The notes below the pieces were generated by a model. The model was not told the DNA's origin. It worked only from the letters and a program-made list of their open reading frames with translations, and did no database searches. Shown in pieces: positions 21,504-32,108 of a stretch of 64,000 nt of DNA (its first letter is position 1; each line of letters starts with the position of its first letter). A program made the translations under genes and the position numbers. Location of the stretch: the NCBI RefSeq assembly GCF_038502225.1, contig NC_091378.1:5905669-5969668 (forward strand). Reading direction: 5' to 3'. This stretch comes from Cherax quadricarinatus. Taxonomy: Eukaryota > Arthropoda > Malacostraca > Decapoda > Parastacidae.

Positions 21504-24500
21504 AGTGGTTGGTGGTGCCTCTCACGTGGTTGGTGGTGCCTCTCACATGGTTGGTGGTGCCTCTCACATGGTTGGTGGTGCCTCTCACATGGTTGGTGGT
21601 GCCTCTCACATGGTTGGTGGTGCCTCTCACATGGTTGGTGGTGCCTCTCACATGGTTGGTGGTGTCTCTCACAAGGTTGGTGGTGTCTCTCACAAGGTTG
21701 GTGGTGTCTCTCACAAGGTTGGTGGTGTCTCTCACAAGGTTGGTGGTGTCTCTCACATGGTTGGTGGTGTCTCTCACAAGGTTGGTGGTGTCTCTCACAA
21801 GGTTGGTGGTGTCTCTCACAAGGTTGGTGGTGTCTCTCACAAGGTTGGTGGTGTCTCTCACAAGGTTGGTGGTGTCTCTCACAAGGTTGGTGGTGTCTCT
21901 CACAAGGTTGGTGGTGTCTCTCACAAGGTTGGTGGTGTCTCTCACAAGGTTGGTGTCTCTCACAAGGTTGGTGGTGTCTCTCACAAGGTTGGTGGTGTCT
22001 CTCACAAGGTTGGTGGTGTCTCTCACAAGGTTGGTGGTGTCTCTCACAAGGTTGGTGTCTCTCACAAGGTTGGTGGTGTCTCTCACAAGGTTGGTGGTGT
22101 CTCTCACAAGGTTGGTGGTGTCTCTCACAAGGTTGGTGGTGTCTCTCACAAGGTTGGTGGTGTCTCTCACATGGTCTCTCACAAGGTTGGTGTCTCTCAC
22201 AAGGTTGGTGTCTCTCACAAGGTTGGTGTCTCTCACAAGGTTGGTGGTGTCTCTCACAAGGTTGGTGGTGTCTCTCACAAGGTTGGTGGTGTCTCTCACA
22301 AGGTTGGTGGTGTCTCTCACAAGGTTGGTGGTGTCTCTCACAAGGTTGATGGTGTCTCTCACAAGGTTGGTGGTGTCTCTCACAAGGTTGGTGGTGTCTC
22401 TCACAAGGTTGGTGGTGTCTCTCACAAGGTTGGTGGTGTCTCTCACAAGGTTGGTGGTGTCTCTCACAAGGTTGGTGGTGTCTCTCACAAGGTTGGTGGT
22501 GTCTCTCACAAGGTTGGTGGTGTCTCTCACAAGGTTGGTGGTGTCTCTCACAAGGTTGATGGTGTCTCTCACAAGGTTGGTGGTGTCTCTCACAAGGTTG
22601 GTGGTGTCTCTCACAAGGTTGATGGTGGCTCTCACAAGGTTGGTGGTGTCTCTCACAAGGTTGGTGGTGTCTCTCACAAGGTTGGTGGTGTCTCTCACAA
22701 GGTTGGTGGTGTCTCTCACAAGGTTGGTGGTGTCTCTCACAAGGTTGGTGGTGTCTCTCACAAGGTTGGTGTCTCTCACAAGGTTGGTGTCTCTCACAAG
22801 GTTGGTGGTGTCTCTCACAAGGTTGGTGTCTCTCACAAGGTTGGTGTCTCTCACAAGGTTGGTGGTGTCTCTCACAAGGTTGATGGTGTCTCTCACAAGG
22901 TTGGTGGTGTCTCTCACAAGGTTGGTGGTGTCTCTCACAAGGTTGGTGGTGTCTCTCACAAGGTTGGTGGTGTCTCTCACAAGGTTGGTGGTGTCTCTCA
23001 CAAGGTTGGTGTCTCTCACAAGGTTGGTGGTGTCTCTCACAAGGTTGATGTCTCTCACAAGGTTGGTGTCTCTCACAAGGTTGGTGGTGTCTCTTGGTGG
23101 TGTCTCTCACAAGGTTGGTGTCTCTCACAAGGTTGGTGTCTCTCACAAGGTTGGTGTCTCTCACAAGGTTGGTGGTGTCTCTCACAAGGTTGGTGTCTCT
23201 CACAAGGTTGGTGGTGTCTCTCACAAGGTTGGTGGTGTCTCTCACAAGGTTGATGGTGTCTCTCACAAGGTTGGTGGTGTCTCTCACAAGGTTGGTGGTG
23301 TCTCTCACAAGGTTGGTGTCTCTCACAAGGTTGGTGGTGTCTCTCACAAGGTTGGTGGTGTCTCTCACAAGGTTGGTGGTGTCTCTCACAAGGTTGGTGG
23401 TGTCTCTCACAAGTGTCTCTTGGTTGGTGTCTCTCACAAGGTTGGTGGGTCTCTCACAAGGTTGATGGTGTCTCTCACAAGGTCTCTCACAAGGTTGGTG
23501 TCTCTCACAAGGTTGGTGGTGTCTCTCACAAGGTTGGTGGTGTCTCTCACAAGGTTGGTGGTGTCTCTCACAAGGTTGGTGGTGTCTCTCACAAGGTTGG
23601 TGGTGTCTCTCACAAGGTTGGTGGTGTCTCTCACAAGGTTGGTGGTGTCTCTCACAAGGTTGGTGTCTCTCACAAGGTTGGTGTCTCTCACAAGGTTGGT
23701 GTCTCTCACAAGGTTGATGGTGTCTCTCACAAGGTTGGTGTCTCTCACAAGGTTGATGGTGTCTCTCACAAGGTTGATGGTGTCTCTCACAAGGTTGGTG
23801 TCTCTCACAAGGTTGGTGTCTCTCACAAGGTTGGTGGTGTCTCTCACAAGGTTGGTGGTGTCTCTCACAAGGTTGGTGGTGTCTCTCACAAGGTTGGTGG
23901 TGTCTCTCACAAGGTTGGTGGTGTCTCTCACAAGGTTGATGGTGTCTCTCACAAGGTTGGTGTCTCTCACAAGGTTGGTGTCTCTCACAAGGTTGGTGTC
24001 TCTCACAAGGTTGGTGGTGTCTCTCACAAGGTTGGTGGTGTCTCTCACAAGGTTGGTGGTGTCTCTCACAAGGTTGGTGGTGTCTCTCACAAGGTTGGTG
24101 GTGTCTCTCACAAGGTTGGTGTCTCTCACAAGGTTGATGGTGTCTCTCACAAGGTTGATGGTGTCTCTCACAAGGTTGGTGGTGTCTCTCACAAGGTTGG
24201 TGGTGTCTCTCACAAGGTTGGTGGTGTCTCTCACAAGGTTGGTGTCTCTCACAAGGTTGGTGGTGTCTCTCACAAGGTTGGTGTCTCTCACAAGGTTGAT
24301 GGTGTCTCTCACAAGGTTGGTGTCTCTCACAAGGTTGATGGTGTCTCTCACAAGGTTGGTGTCTCTCACAAGGTTGGTGTCTCTCACAAGGTTGATGGTG
24401 TCTCTCACAAGGTTGGTGGTGTCTCTCACAAGGTTGGTGTCTCTCACAAGGTTGGTGTCTCTCACAAGGTTGGTGTCTCTCACAATGGTGTCTCTCACAA

Positions 24501-25741
24501 GGTTGGTGTCTCTCACAAGGTTTGGTGTCTCTCACAAGGTTGGTGGTGTCTCTCACAAGGTTGGTGTCTCTCACAAGGTTGGTGTCTCTCACAAGGTTGG
24601 TGGTGTCTCTCACAAGGTTGGTGGTGTCTCTCACAAGGTTGGTGTCTCTCACAAGGTTGGTGGTGTCTCTCACAAGGTTGGTGTCTCTCACAAGGTTGGT
24701 GTCTCTCACAAGGTTGGTGGTGTCTCTCACAAGGTTGGTGGTGTCTCTCACAAGGTTGATGGTGTCTCTCACAAGGTTGATGGTGTCTCTCACAAGGTTG
24801 ATGGTGTCTCTCACAAGGTTGGTGGTGTCTCTCACAAGGTTGGTGTCTCTCACAAGGTTGGTGGTGTCTCTCACAAGGTTGGTGGTGTCTCTCACAAGGT
24901 TGGTGGTGTCTCTCACAAGGTTGATGGTGTCTCTCACAAGGTTGGTGGTGTCTCTCACAAGGTTGGTGGTGTCTCTCACAAGGTTGATGGTGTCTCTCAC
25001 AAGGTTGTCTTTCACATGGTTGGTGGTGTCTCTCACAAGGTTGATGGTGTCTCTCACAAGGTTGATGGTGTCTCTCACAAGGTTGATGGTGTCTCTCACA
25101 AGGTTGGTGGTGTCTCTCACAAGGTTGATGGTGTCTCTCACAAGGTTGGTGGTGTCTCTCACAAGGTTGATGGTGTCTCTCACAAGGTTGGTGTCTCTCA
25201 CAAGGTTGGTGGTGTCTCTCACAAGGTTGGTGGTGTCTCTCACAAGGTTGGTGGTGTCTCTCACAAGGTTGGTGGTGTCTCTCACAAGGTTGATGGTGTC
25301 TCTCACAAGGTTGATGGTGTCTCTCACAAGGTTGATGGTGTCTCTCACAAGGTTGGTGGTGTCTCTCACAAGGTTGGTGGTGTCTCTCACAAGGTTGATG
25401 GTGTCTCTCACAAGGTTGATGGTGTCTCTCACAAGGTTGATGGTGTCTCTCACAAGGTTGGTGGTGTCTCTCACAAGGTTGGTGGTGTCTCTCACAAGGT
25501 TGATGGTGTCTCTCACAAGGTTGGTGGTGTCTCTCACAAGGTTGGTGGTGTCTCTCACAAAGTGTCTTCACAAGGTTGGTGGTGTCTCTCACAAGGTTGG
25601 TGGTGTCTCTCACAAGGTTGGTGGTGTCTCTCACAAGGTTGGTGGTGTCTCTCACAAGGTTGGTGGTGTCTCTCACAAGGTTGGTGGTGTCTCTCACAAG
25701 GTTGGTGGTGTCTCTCACAAGGTTGATGGTCTCTCTCACAT
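21504..25741. repeat. Minisatellite, mixed 21/18-bp units, about 208 copies
   Basis: Units GGTTGGTGGTGTCTCTCACAA (21) and GGTTGGTGTCTCTCACAA (18), with GGTTGATGGT variants increasing to the right. The first seven or eight copies differ (GCCTCTCACATG). Both lengths are multiples of three, so both strands show frames of over 1,300 codons; these are artefacts. Confidence 0.96.
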
Positions 25742-25807
25742 CGTGAACACATCCATTCCTGACTCAGGGACTGATTATCTCATACTACTCCTCTCCTTAC
25801 ACTGTTC

Positions 25808-25855
25808 TTTGTATTGGACCGATGAAGCCACTGTGTGGCGAAACGTTTCCTCAAA
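25808..25855 (+). ncRNA. Candidate hammerhead ribozyme, 3' strand interrupted
   Basis: Core CCGATGA at 25819-25825 (U4 changed to C), extra A, stem II GCCAC/GTGGC at 25827-25839, GAAAC, then GTT. The 3' strand of stem I is cut by the SINE at 25856. Confidence 0.5.
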
Positions 25856-26014
25856 TTATTTTTATTATTAAAATCAGAGGGAAGCGCTAAACCCGTAGGA
25901 TTATACAGCGCATGTGAGGGGGGAGGATGGAAGGTAATTAGGCTCAATGCAGGGAACCGGAGCACAGATCCAATTCCCTAGATCAAGAGCCCCTCACCCG
26001 CGTCCCATGAGAGG
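25856..26014 (-). mobile_element. SINE insertion with 13-bp target-site duplication
   Basis: The body contains GGGAAGCGCTAAACCCGTAG and GGATTATACAGCGC and has an AT-rich tail on the left, so it is inserted in minus orientation. It is flanked by identical ACGTTTCCTCAAA at 25843-25855 and 26015-26027. Confidence 0.82.
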
Positions 26015-26087
26015 ACGTTTCCTCAAAGACTACCGTATGCTGCTCAAGTGTCCCATTCACACTGGCCTTGAGTTTTGCGACTCATTC

Positions 26088-26160
26088 GCCACTGGTCCAA
26101 ACCCCACCCGTTCCCTGGTTTGTTTACAATCGTTTTATTACGATTTCGAGAGTCACAGGA
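26088..26160 (+). mobile_element. Fragment of the tRNA-derived SINE tail
   Basis: TTTGTTTACAATCG then TTTTATTACGATTTCGAGAG matches the tail of the copies at 7989-8107 and 20836-20978. The tRNA head is decayed. Confidence 0.7.
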
Positions 26161-26417
26161 GAAAGAAACTTATCAAGACCAGTTAACGGTCCAGATCGGA
26201 CCGAAACGTCGTGTTTCGTTCCCCGATATCCGAGTTTTTTGTGTATTTCAGGAATGGTTACTGTGCCTTATTCAGAATGTATTACTGTGCACTTGGCCTG
26301 GTTGAAAGTCATGTTGCACGTCCCGACCACAGTGCCAACCTGTCCGGAACACACTCAGTCATCAAATCTACTACGAATCTTGTTTTTAGAAGGGGTGGAG
26401 AGGCAAGCCAGTGGAAA

Positions 26418-26800
26418 GTCTCATTGCAGGGGAGTCCCAGCAGTGAGAGGAACCCGTACATCACTGTACCGGAGTCCCAGCAGTGAGAGGAACCCGTACA
26501 TCACTGTACCGGAGTCCCAACAGTGAGAGGAACCCGTACATCACTGTACCGGAGTCCCAGCAGTGAGAGGAACCCGTACATCACTGTACCGGAGTCCCAA
26601 CAGTGAGAGGAACCCGTACATCACTGTACCGAGTCTCAACAGTGAGAGGAACCCGTACATCACTGTACAGGAGACCCAACAGTGAGAAGAACCCGTACAT
26701 CACTGTACCGGAGTCCCTATAGTGAGAGGAACCCGTACATCACCGTACCGAGTCCCAACAATGAGAGGAACCCGTACATCACTGTACAAGAGTCTCCCAG
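26418..26800. repeat. Minisatellite, 40-bp unit, about 10 copies
   Basis: Unit GGAGTCCCAGCAGTGAGAGG plus AACCCGTACATCACTGTACC, with small deletions in later copies. Confidence 0.94.
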
Positions 26801-26990
26801 GAGACACAGGAACCCATACATCATTCACTGCATACAACGCGGGAAACCATACATAATTACAAGGTAAGTGAACAATCATCAGTGACCGGAAGAGCAGGTA
26901 TAATTACGCTAAACAGGCCAGACACAGCTGCAAATAAAAGCCATTATAATATAGAATAAAAAGGCACAATACCGTGTCTGGAACAATACA
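26801..26990. other. Unique stretch
   Basis: AT-rich; no gene, repeat or RNA recognised. Confidence 0.5.
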
Positions 26991-27033
26991 CAAATATGTT
27001 GGGTAAAAGGACACAAGTGCAACTAATGTGAGA

Positions 27034-27085
27034 TTTTATTGTGGCAACGTTTCGCTCTCCATGAGCTTTGTCAAGCTGTACGGCT
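27034..27085 (-). ncRNA. Candidate hammerhead-like motif (U3-A8 variant)
   Basis: Minus strand: TTGACAA core, extra A, stem II GCTC/GAGC with loop ATGGA, then GAAAC GTT. Stem I is weak here. Confidence 0.5.
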
Positions 27086-27507
27086 TGTCGGTAATTCTAC
27101 CAACGTTAATAGAATACACAAATAACCCAAACACAGGAGAATGACACTTATAACGACGTTTCGGTCCGATTTGGATAATTAACTAGTTAGTTAGACTTGT
27201 CTAGCATGGGCCAGTAGGCCTGAGGGACTGACCACCTCAAATACTTTTTCTCCAAGGTTGGACTGCTAACATTATTTCACTACTACACCTGCTGCCTATG
27301 TATTTGACTGACGAAGCCTTCGTTCTTAAGTGGATGTGACTTGGCTTAGTATGGGCCAGTAGTGCAAAAAGACACTAATGTACTGTTCAGGACAGTTACT
27401 GAAGGAAACGTTTTGCCACGAGTGACTTTAGTCCTAATACAGAGAAAACTAAGAAAACGGGTATATGTATATATAGTGGCAGCAGTCAGGTGGAGTGTCG
27501 CGTGGGT

Positions 27508-27697
27508 GGTAGTAGTAGCAGTGGTAGTAGTAGTAGTAGTAGCAGTGGTAGTAGTAGTAGTAGTAGCAGTGGTAGTAGTAGTAGTAGTAGCAGTGGTAGT
27601 AGTAGTAGTAGCAGTGGTAGTAGTAGTAGCAGTGGTAGTAGTAGTAGCAGTAGTAGTAGCAGTAGTAGTAGCAGTAGTAGTAGCAGTAGTAGTAGTA
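27508..27697. repeat. AGT-type trinucleotide microsatellite
   Basis: (AGT)n interrupted regularly by CAGTGG, inside the Penelope remnant. Confidence 0.95.
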
Positions 27698-27759
27698 ATG
27701 TGAGACGGGTTGGGTTAGAAAAGGACCTGTTGACATCATGTTACAGCAGTCTCCAGAAT

Positions 27760-28172
27760 GGATAATATCCTGTTTAATAGCAATTTTGAGATACTGTAAC
27801 TACCGGACTTCTGATGGATAGTGTTACCGAGAGCAATTTGGGCAGCTTGTATACACTTCTGCCGTCTTAAATCACTAGTTTAGCCTCAATGAATTTCATG
27901 ACGTGTCCAACATCGTCCCTATGTTGAACACACCCGTTTTTACGGTCATCATTTCTGCAAGCATTTTTGTGTTCGGTGACCCTAATGTCTAGAGATCTGA
28001 CGGTTTCCCCCACATATGCTTTGTCACATCCCCCACATGGTATAGTGTATATTTCTGCACTTGTGCCAGAATCATGGTTGGGTTTTTGTATTGGGTTCCT
28101 AATAGTAGTTGAGCCGAAATATATTTTAGCCAGTTTTCTGTCAAACATTTTTGAAACGTTAGTTACAACGTT
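27760..28172 (-). pseudogene. Penelope-like element GIY-YIG endonuclease domain (decayed)
   Basis: Minus-strand frame with FDRKLAKIYFGSTTIRNP, then SAEIYTIPCGGCDKAYVGET, then R-x-TEHKNACR and HRDDVGHVMKF. This is the GIY-YIG domain with YTIPC and YVGET strands and the EHK helix. A stop follows EAKLVI; the rest (DGRSVYK... to about 27760) continues past it with a frame change. This nuclease nicks target DNA during retrotransposition. Confidence 0.85.
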
Positions 28173-28202
28173 GAAGATTGGGACACTTACGCAACATATG
28201 GG

Positions 28203-28257
28203 AATCTTTATCGAGGAAACGTTTCGCCACACAGTGGCTTCATTAGTCCAATACAAA
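28203..28257 (-). ncRNA. Candidate hammerhead motif (G5 changed)
   Basis: Minus strand: GGA, CTAATGA, extra A, GCCAC-TGT-GTGGC, GAAAC GTT, TCCTCGATAAAGAT. The G5-to-A change should abolish activity. Inverted partner at 28310-28368. Confidence 0.55.
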
Positions 28258-28309
28258 GCAGGAAGGTGTAAGGAGAGGAGTAGTTTGAGGTAATCAGTCC
28301 CTCAGCCTA

Positions 28310-28368
28310 CTTTGTATTGGACTGATGAAGCCACTGTGTGACGAAACCGTTTCCTCAATAAAGATTCC
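28310..28368 (+). ncRNA. Candidate hammerhead motif (degraded)
   Basis: TATTGGA, CTGATGA, extra A, GCCAC-TGT-GTGAC, GAAACC GTT, TCCTCAATAAAG. One stem II change and one extra C in stem III. It sits about 50 bp from its inverted copy. Confidence 0.55.
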
Positions 28369-28576
28369 CATATGCTGCATAAGTCTCTCAATCTTCAACT
28401 AGTCGATTTTTAAACCATTTATCACACATTTACAACGTTGCTGACCGGTAAAACGACATAACTTGGAGGCTTTTCTTCAACTTAATAGGTGTTGCTCTTA
28501 CTGAGGATTCGTGTCGCACGTTTCCTGTAGTCACGTATAAAGTGTAGGGGAAAGTGTAGAGAACGAAAAGAATGGG

Positions 28577-28930
28577 TCATATATGTTTAATTGTGCATTC
28601 TTCGAGGAACTGTGGAATAGAAATTCTGTAGGCTCTCAGAAAGAAGCCTATAACTACCTCTCTTAGTTCTGGTGTCATGGTGAGAGAAGAAATGTAGATC
28701 GTTCTTGTAGGTAGATTTACGGAACACTTTAAAAGAAAGTCTGTTTTCACCAGTGAGTAGGAGAAAGTCGAGAAAAGGTAACTGGTTGTCCTTCTCCTTC
28801 TCTTGTGTAAATACAATAGTAAGTTCCAGTGTTGAGGATGCCACGTACTTCTAGATTTATGGGTACAATGACCAATATATTATCAACGGAGATTCTGCTG
28901 TAAGTTGGCGGTGGTAACTTTGCTTATGTG
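28577..28930 (-). pseudogene. Penelope-like element reverse transcriptase fragment
   Basis: Minus-strand pieces: a catalytic YVDD-like block decayed to SVDN (28879-28890), then KEKDNQLPFLDFLL, VFRKSTYKNDLH and SHHDTRTKRG, followed after a frameshift by FFLRAYRISIPQFLEE. These are the end of the palm and the thumb of a Penelope-type reverse transcriptase. Frameshifts and loss of the catalytic aspartate pair make it inactive. The endonuclease piece at 27760-28172 lies downstream; the linker is replaced by a long-repeat fragment. Confidence 0.82.
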
Positions 28931-29355
28931 TTCGGCAGTGCGTCTGTCAGGAACGGGAAGTGAGAATTAGGTTAGCACTATGACAAAAATCTGTACATAA
29001 GTCTTTTTCCACTACTGGCCCATACTAGGCACGTCCAAGTCGCACCCACTTAAGGAAGGCTTCTTCAGTCAAATACAGGAGAGCAGGTGTAGTAGTGAAA
29101 TAATGATGTAATCAGTCCAACCTTGGAGAAAAAGCGTTTGAGGTGGTCAGTCTCTCAGGCCTACTGGCCCATCCATGCTAAATAGATCCAACTAACTAGT
29201 TAATGATCCGAGTCGGACCGAAACGTCGTCATAAGTCATTCTCCTGTGTTTGGGTTATTTGTGTATTGTATTAACCTTGGTAGATTTACCGCCAATATGT
29301 TAGGTAAAAGGACACAAGAGCAACTAATGTGACATTTTGTGGCAACGTTTCGTGC

Positions 29356-29461
<106 letters not shown>

Positions 29462-29464
29462 ACA

Positions 29465-29924
29465 CCTTGAGTATGCTCCACTTTCTTGGTTTGCCTGCCC
29501 CCCCTCTCATCTGCGACTGCTTGACAGAGTAGAGAACAGAGCAAGACGTCTCATCTCTCGCCTGGACCCATCCTGGATAGATCTGTCATTTCAGCAGAGT
29601 CTTCAACACAGGAGGGATGTGGGTGGCCTTACTGTTATGTACAAGGCCAATATTGTCAAAGTACCACACTTGGATCCACTTCGAGGACAGCGTGAAGCAA
29701 GCTTCTATACCACAAGACGGGCAGAAAGCAGCAACTTCACTCTGGCTGTACCCTTCTCCAGAACATCACTCCATCTGAGATCATACATACCCAGGATGAC
29801 TCGAGTATGGAACACATTCGTACAACATAATGATGTCAACGAGATAAAGTCAGTTGATCAAATGAAAATGCTGGCCCACAGATGGCCCCAACTTCATCCT
29901 GTTCCTTACTTGTATGTCTCATAA
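29465..29924 (+). pseudogene. Non-LTR retrotransposon (jockey/CR1-like) C-terminal ORF2 fragment
   Basis: Plus frame [15 protein letters not shown], then HRRDVGGLTVMYKA, PHLDPLRG, and a tail with SYIPRMTRVWNTF. This Arg-rich block followed by HRR-x-V...YK and a WN tail is the standard end of LINE ORF2 after the reverse transcriptase. The frame ends at a stop followed by AATAAAAATG, a likely polyadenylation region. The 5' part is absent: the copy starts at the AG microsatellite. Confidence 0.75.
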
Positions 29925-30093
29925 CAATAAAAATGCTTGCAAATGAGCTGATGTAGGTAACAGCTCTTAGCTTGCCAATAAAGTTAGGGATCCTTAACCT
30001 GTAATATAGCTTGTCAATAAAGTTAGGAATCCTTAACCTGTAATATAGCTTGTCAATAAAGCTAGGGATCCTTAACCTTGTCAAACCCTGTGT

Positions 30094-30097
<4 letters not shown>

Positions 30098-30151
<54 letters not shown>

Positions 30152-30179
30152 ACTGCTAGTCCAAGAGGATTTGTTCCAC

Positions 30180-30218
<39 letters not shown>
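30098..30218. repeat. GA and ATA microsatellites
   Basis: (GA)n at 30098-30146 and (ATA)n at 30179-30218; the latter is the tail of the SINE to the right. Confidence 0.95.
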
Positions 30219-30522
30219 CTTTATTTCTACAAGTACATGATACCACTTACACAGACCATAGTTACAACAGTGACATACTATATAGAAAGCCCCTTGTTAT
30301 GTGGAGCATTTCGGGCAACTTAGGTCATTTCTGTTCTCAGGATGTGACCCATACCAGTCGACTAACACCCAGGTACCTACTTACTGCTAAGTGAATAGGG
30401 ACAGCAGGTGTCTTAAGGAAACACGCTCCAATGCTTCCACCCGTACCGGGGGTCGAACCACGGACACTCAATATGTGTGAACCAAGTGCGCTACCAACGG
30501 AGCTACAGGAAACCAAGGTGAA
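30216..30522 (-). mobile_element. Full-length tRNA-derived SINE
   Basis: Read on the minus strand it starts with a tRNA-like head: A-box-like TAGCTCCGTTGGTAGCG and B-box GGTTCGACCCC (about 30445-30515). The body includes CCTGGGTGTTAGTCGACTGG and ends in TTTATTTCTACAAG reversed next to (ATA)n. Fragments of the same family lie at 10303-10392, 21383-21503 and 41545-41755. Confidence 0.82.
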
Positions 30523-30814
30523 TCATGGTACATAATAATGTTTACCAAAGTACACAGTAAATAGGCACACCGAGGTACCTAATTACAAAGAACAAAGAAC
30601 TGAAGAGAGTTGCAAATTATTTTATCTGAAGCTATGAATGTTTTTTTTAGACTCAAGTCTTCAACCACTGACAATTTCCTCCCAAAATAAAAAATAGTTA
30701 TAATTATAACCATGGTTTTTTAAAGGGGTGGAGGGGTAAGCCAGCAGAAGGCCTCTGTCAGTTGACCAAAAGCTCTAGAGGCGGGTCATCATATAACTGT
30801 TTCCTGACAAACCT
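30523..30814. other. Unique stretch
   Basis: No gene seen. Bases 30715-30790 (AAGGGGTGGAGGGGTAAGCC) resemble 26388-26420 and look like another dispersed repeat. Confidence 0.5.
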
Positions 30815-31349
30815 TACTAACCTAACCTAAGCTAAGGTAACCTAACCTAACCTAAGGTAACCTAACCTAACCTAACCTAAGCTAAGGTAACCTAACCTAA
30901 CCTAACCTAAGGTAACCTAACCTAACCTAACCTAAGCTAAGGTAACCTAACCTAACCTAAGCTAAGGTAACCTAACCTAACCTAAGCTAAGGTAACCTAA
31001 CCTAACCTAACCTAACCTAAGCTAAGGTAACCTAACCTAACCTAACCTAAGCTAAGGTAAGGTAACCTAACCTAACCTAAGCTAAGGTAACCTAACCTAA
31101 GCTAAGGTAACCTAACCTAAGCTAAGGTAACCTAACCTAACCTAAGCTAAGGTAACCTAACCTAACCTAAGCTAAGGTAACCTAACCTAACCTAACCTAA
31201 GCTAAGGTAACCTAACCTAACCTAAGCTAAGGTAACCTAACCTAACCTAACCTAAGCTAAGGTAACCTAACCTAACCTAAACTAACCTAAGCTAAGGTAA
31301 CCTAACCTAACCTAACTTTACCTAACCTAACTTTACCTAACCTAACCTT
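30815..31349. repeat. Interstitial telomere-like array, CCTAA with GCTAA/GGTAA variants
   Basis: Pentamer array of CCTAA, the complement of the arthropod telomere unit TTAGG. Every two to five CCTAA units are followed by GCTAA then GGTAA, giving a regular 20-35 bp superunit. Confidence 0.93.
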
Positions 31350-31413
31350 CTCCCAAGACTGAGGGACTGATCACCCCAAAACGATCACAACTTGTCTAAA
31401 GTGTTAAATTCTC

Positions 31414-31470
31414 GTCTATTAGACTGAAGAAGCATGTTGTGCGGGCGAAACGTTTCGGCAATAAAGATAC
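31414..31470 (+). ncRNA. Candidate hammerhead motif (N7 = A)
   Basis: ATTAGA, core CTGAAGA at 31424-31430, extra A, weak stem II starting GC and ending GC, GAAAC GTT, then TCGGCAATAAAGAT. It lies about 60 bp after GACTGAGGGACTGATCACC. Confidence 0.55.
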
Positions 31471-31499
31471 CCAAGTGTTGTACATGCGTCTTATTCCTC

Positions 31500-32028
31500 G
31501 AAACGTTGTCCTGAGAGACAACATACTACACGAACAACCCGCACGACGTTTTGGACCGACTTGCACCGAATTTTTATATATAAAACCCGAACATATAATT
31601 TCATGATAAAATACACAGAAAATAATAATTTTAGACATAACACCTCAAATCTGACTCAACAAAAACATCTAAGAACTTGGCTGAAAACTTAGGTCAAGTT
31701 AGGGACTTGGTCTTATGAATGACTTGCCACTGACCTTTTGGTCACCTGGTTGGTTGGTTAATGAGGTTTGAAGCCTATCGGCTACACGGTGACATTTTTT
31801 CATCACCAGATATGTATATTTTAATAGTGGAAATAGTGATTAAAGTCTCAGCGTGTATACACTGAGAAATACATCTCTCAGTGGAGGGTTGTGGATGGAA
31901 GGAAAGGTGGGGAGAGAGCCTTTTGCTATACCATTCTAATGTAGACTGTCTAAAGATAGATAGCTAGAAGATATGAAGTCGTTTCCAGCAGATAGCTTGT
32001 GTATGGAGCCTGGAGGTTCCAACTATAT

Positions 32029-32030
<2 letters not shown>
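31500..32030. other. Unique AT-rich stretch
   Basis: No coding block, splice-flanked exon or repeat was recognised. Confidence 0.5.

Positions 32031-32031
<1 letters not shown>

Positions 32032-32106
<75 letters not shown>
32032..32106. repeat. CT dinucleotide microsatellite
   Basis: About 37 uninterrupted CT units. Confidence 0.98.

Positions 32107-32108
<2 letters not shown>

Larger units (their letters stand above)
25790..26075 (+). mobile_element. Penelope-type long-repeat fragment split by a SINE
   Basis: Contains CAGGGACTGATTATCTCAT, then TTTGTATTGGACCGATGAAG, then the ribozyme-like stem and GAAACGTTTCC. After the insert the same element resumes (TATGCTGCTCAAGTGTC). Confidence 0.75.
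27113..29275 (-). mobile_element. Penelope-like element remnant between inverted arms
   Basis: Left arm about 27113-27372 and right arm about 28997-29275 are diverged inverted copies. Shared blocks include the segment with CGACGTTTCGGTCCGA, the GGCCAGTAGGCCTGAGGGAC segment and the CTGACGAAGCCTTC segment. Between them, on the minus strand, lie reverse transcriptase and GIY-YIG endonuclease pieces in the order expected for a Penelope-like element. Confidence 0.75.

Noticed and set aside
21437..25740. Open frames of over 1,300 codons on both strands (VSLTRLV, TNLVRD, HHQPCER)
   Set aside because: Units of 21 and 18 bp keep frames open on both strands. Antisense frames are equally long, which points to a repeat, not a protein.
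26187..26215. GGACCGAAACGTCGT blocks (also 27160 and 29210) as full hammerheads
   Set aside because: A stem GGTCC/GGACC and CGAAACGTC are present, but no CUGANGA-like core can be placed in the right register. At best a decayed or different motif.
30445..30515. Functional tRNA gene
   Set aside because: A- and B-box-like elements are present, but the acceptor and anticodon stems do not form cleanly and the sequence continues into a SINE body. The same applies to 20836-20935 and 42887-43000.
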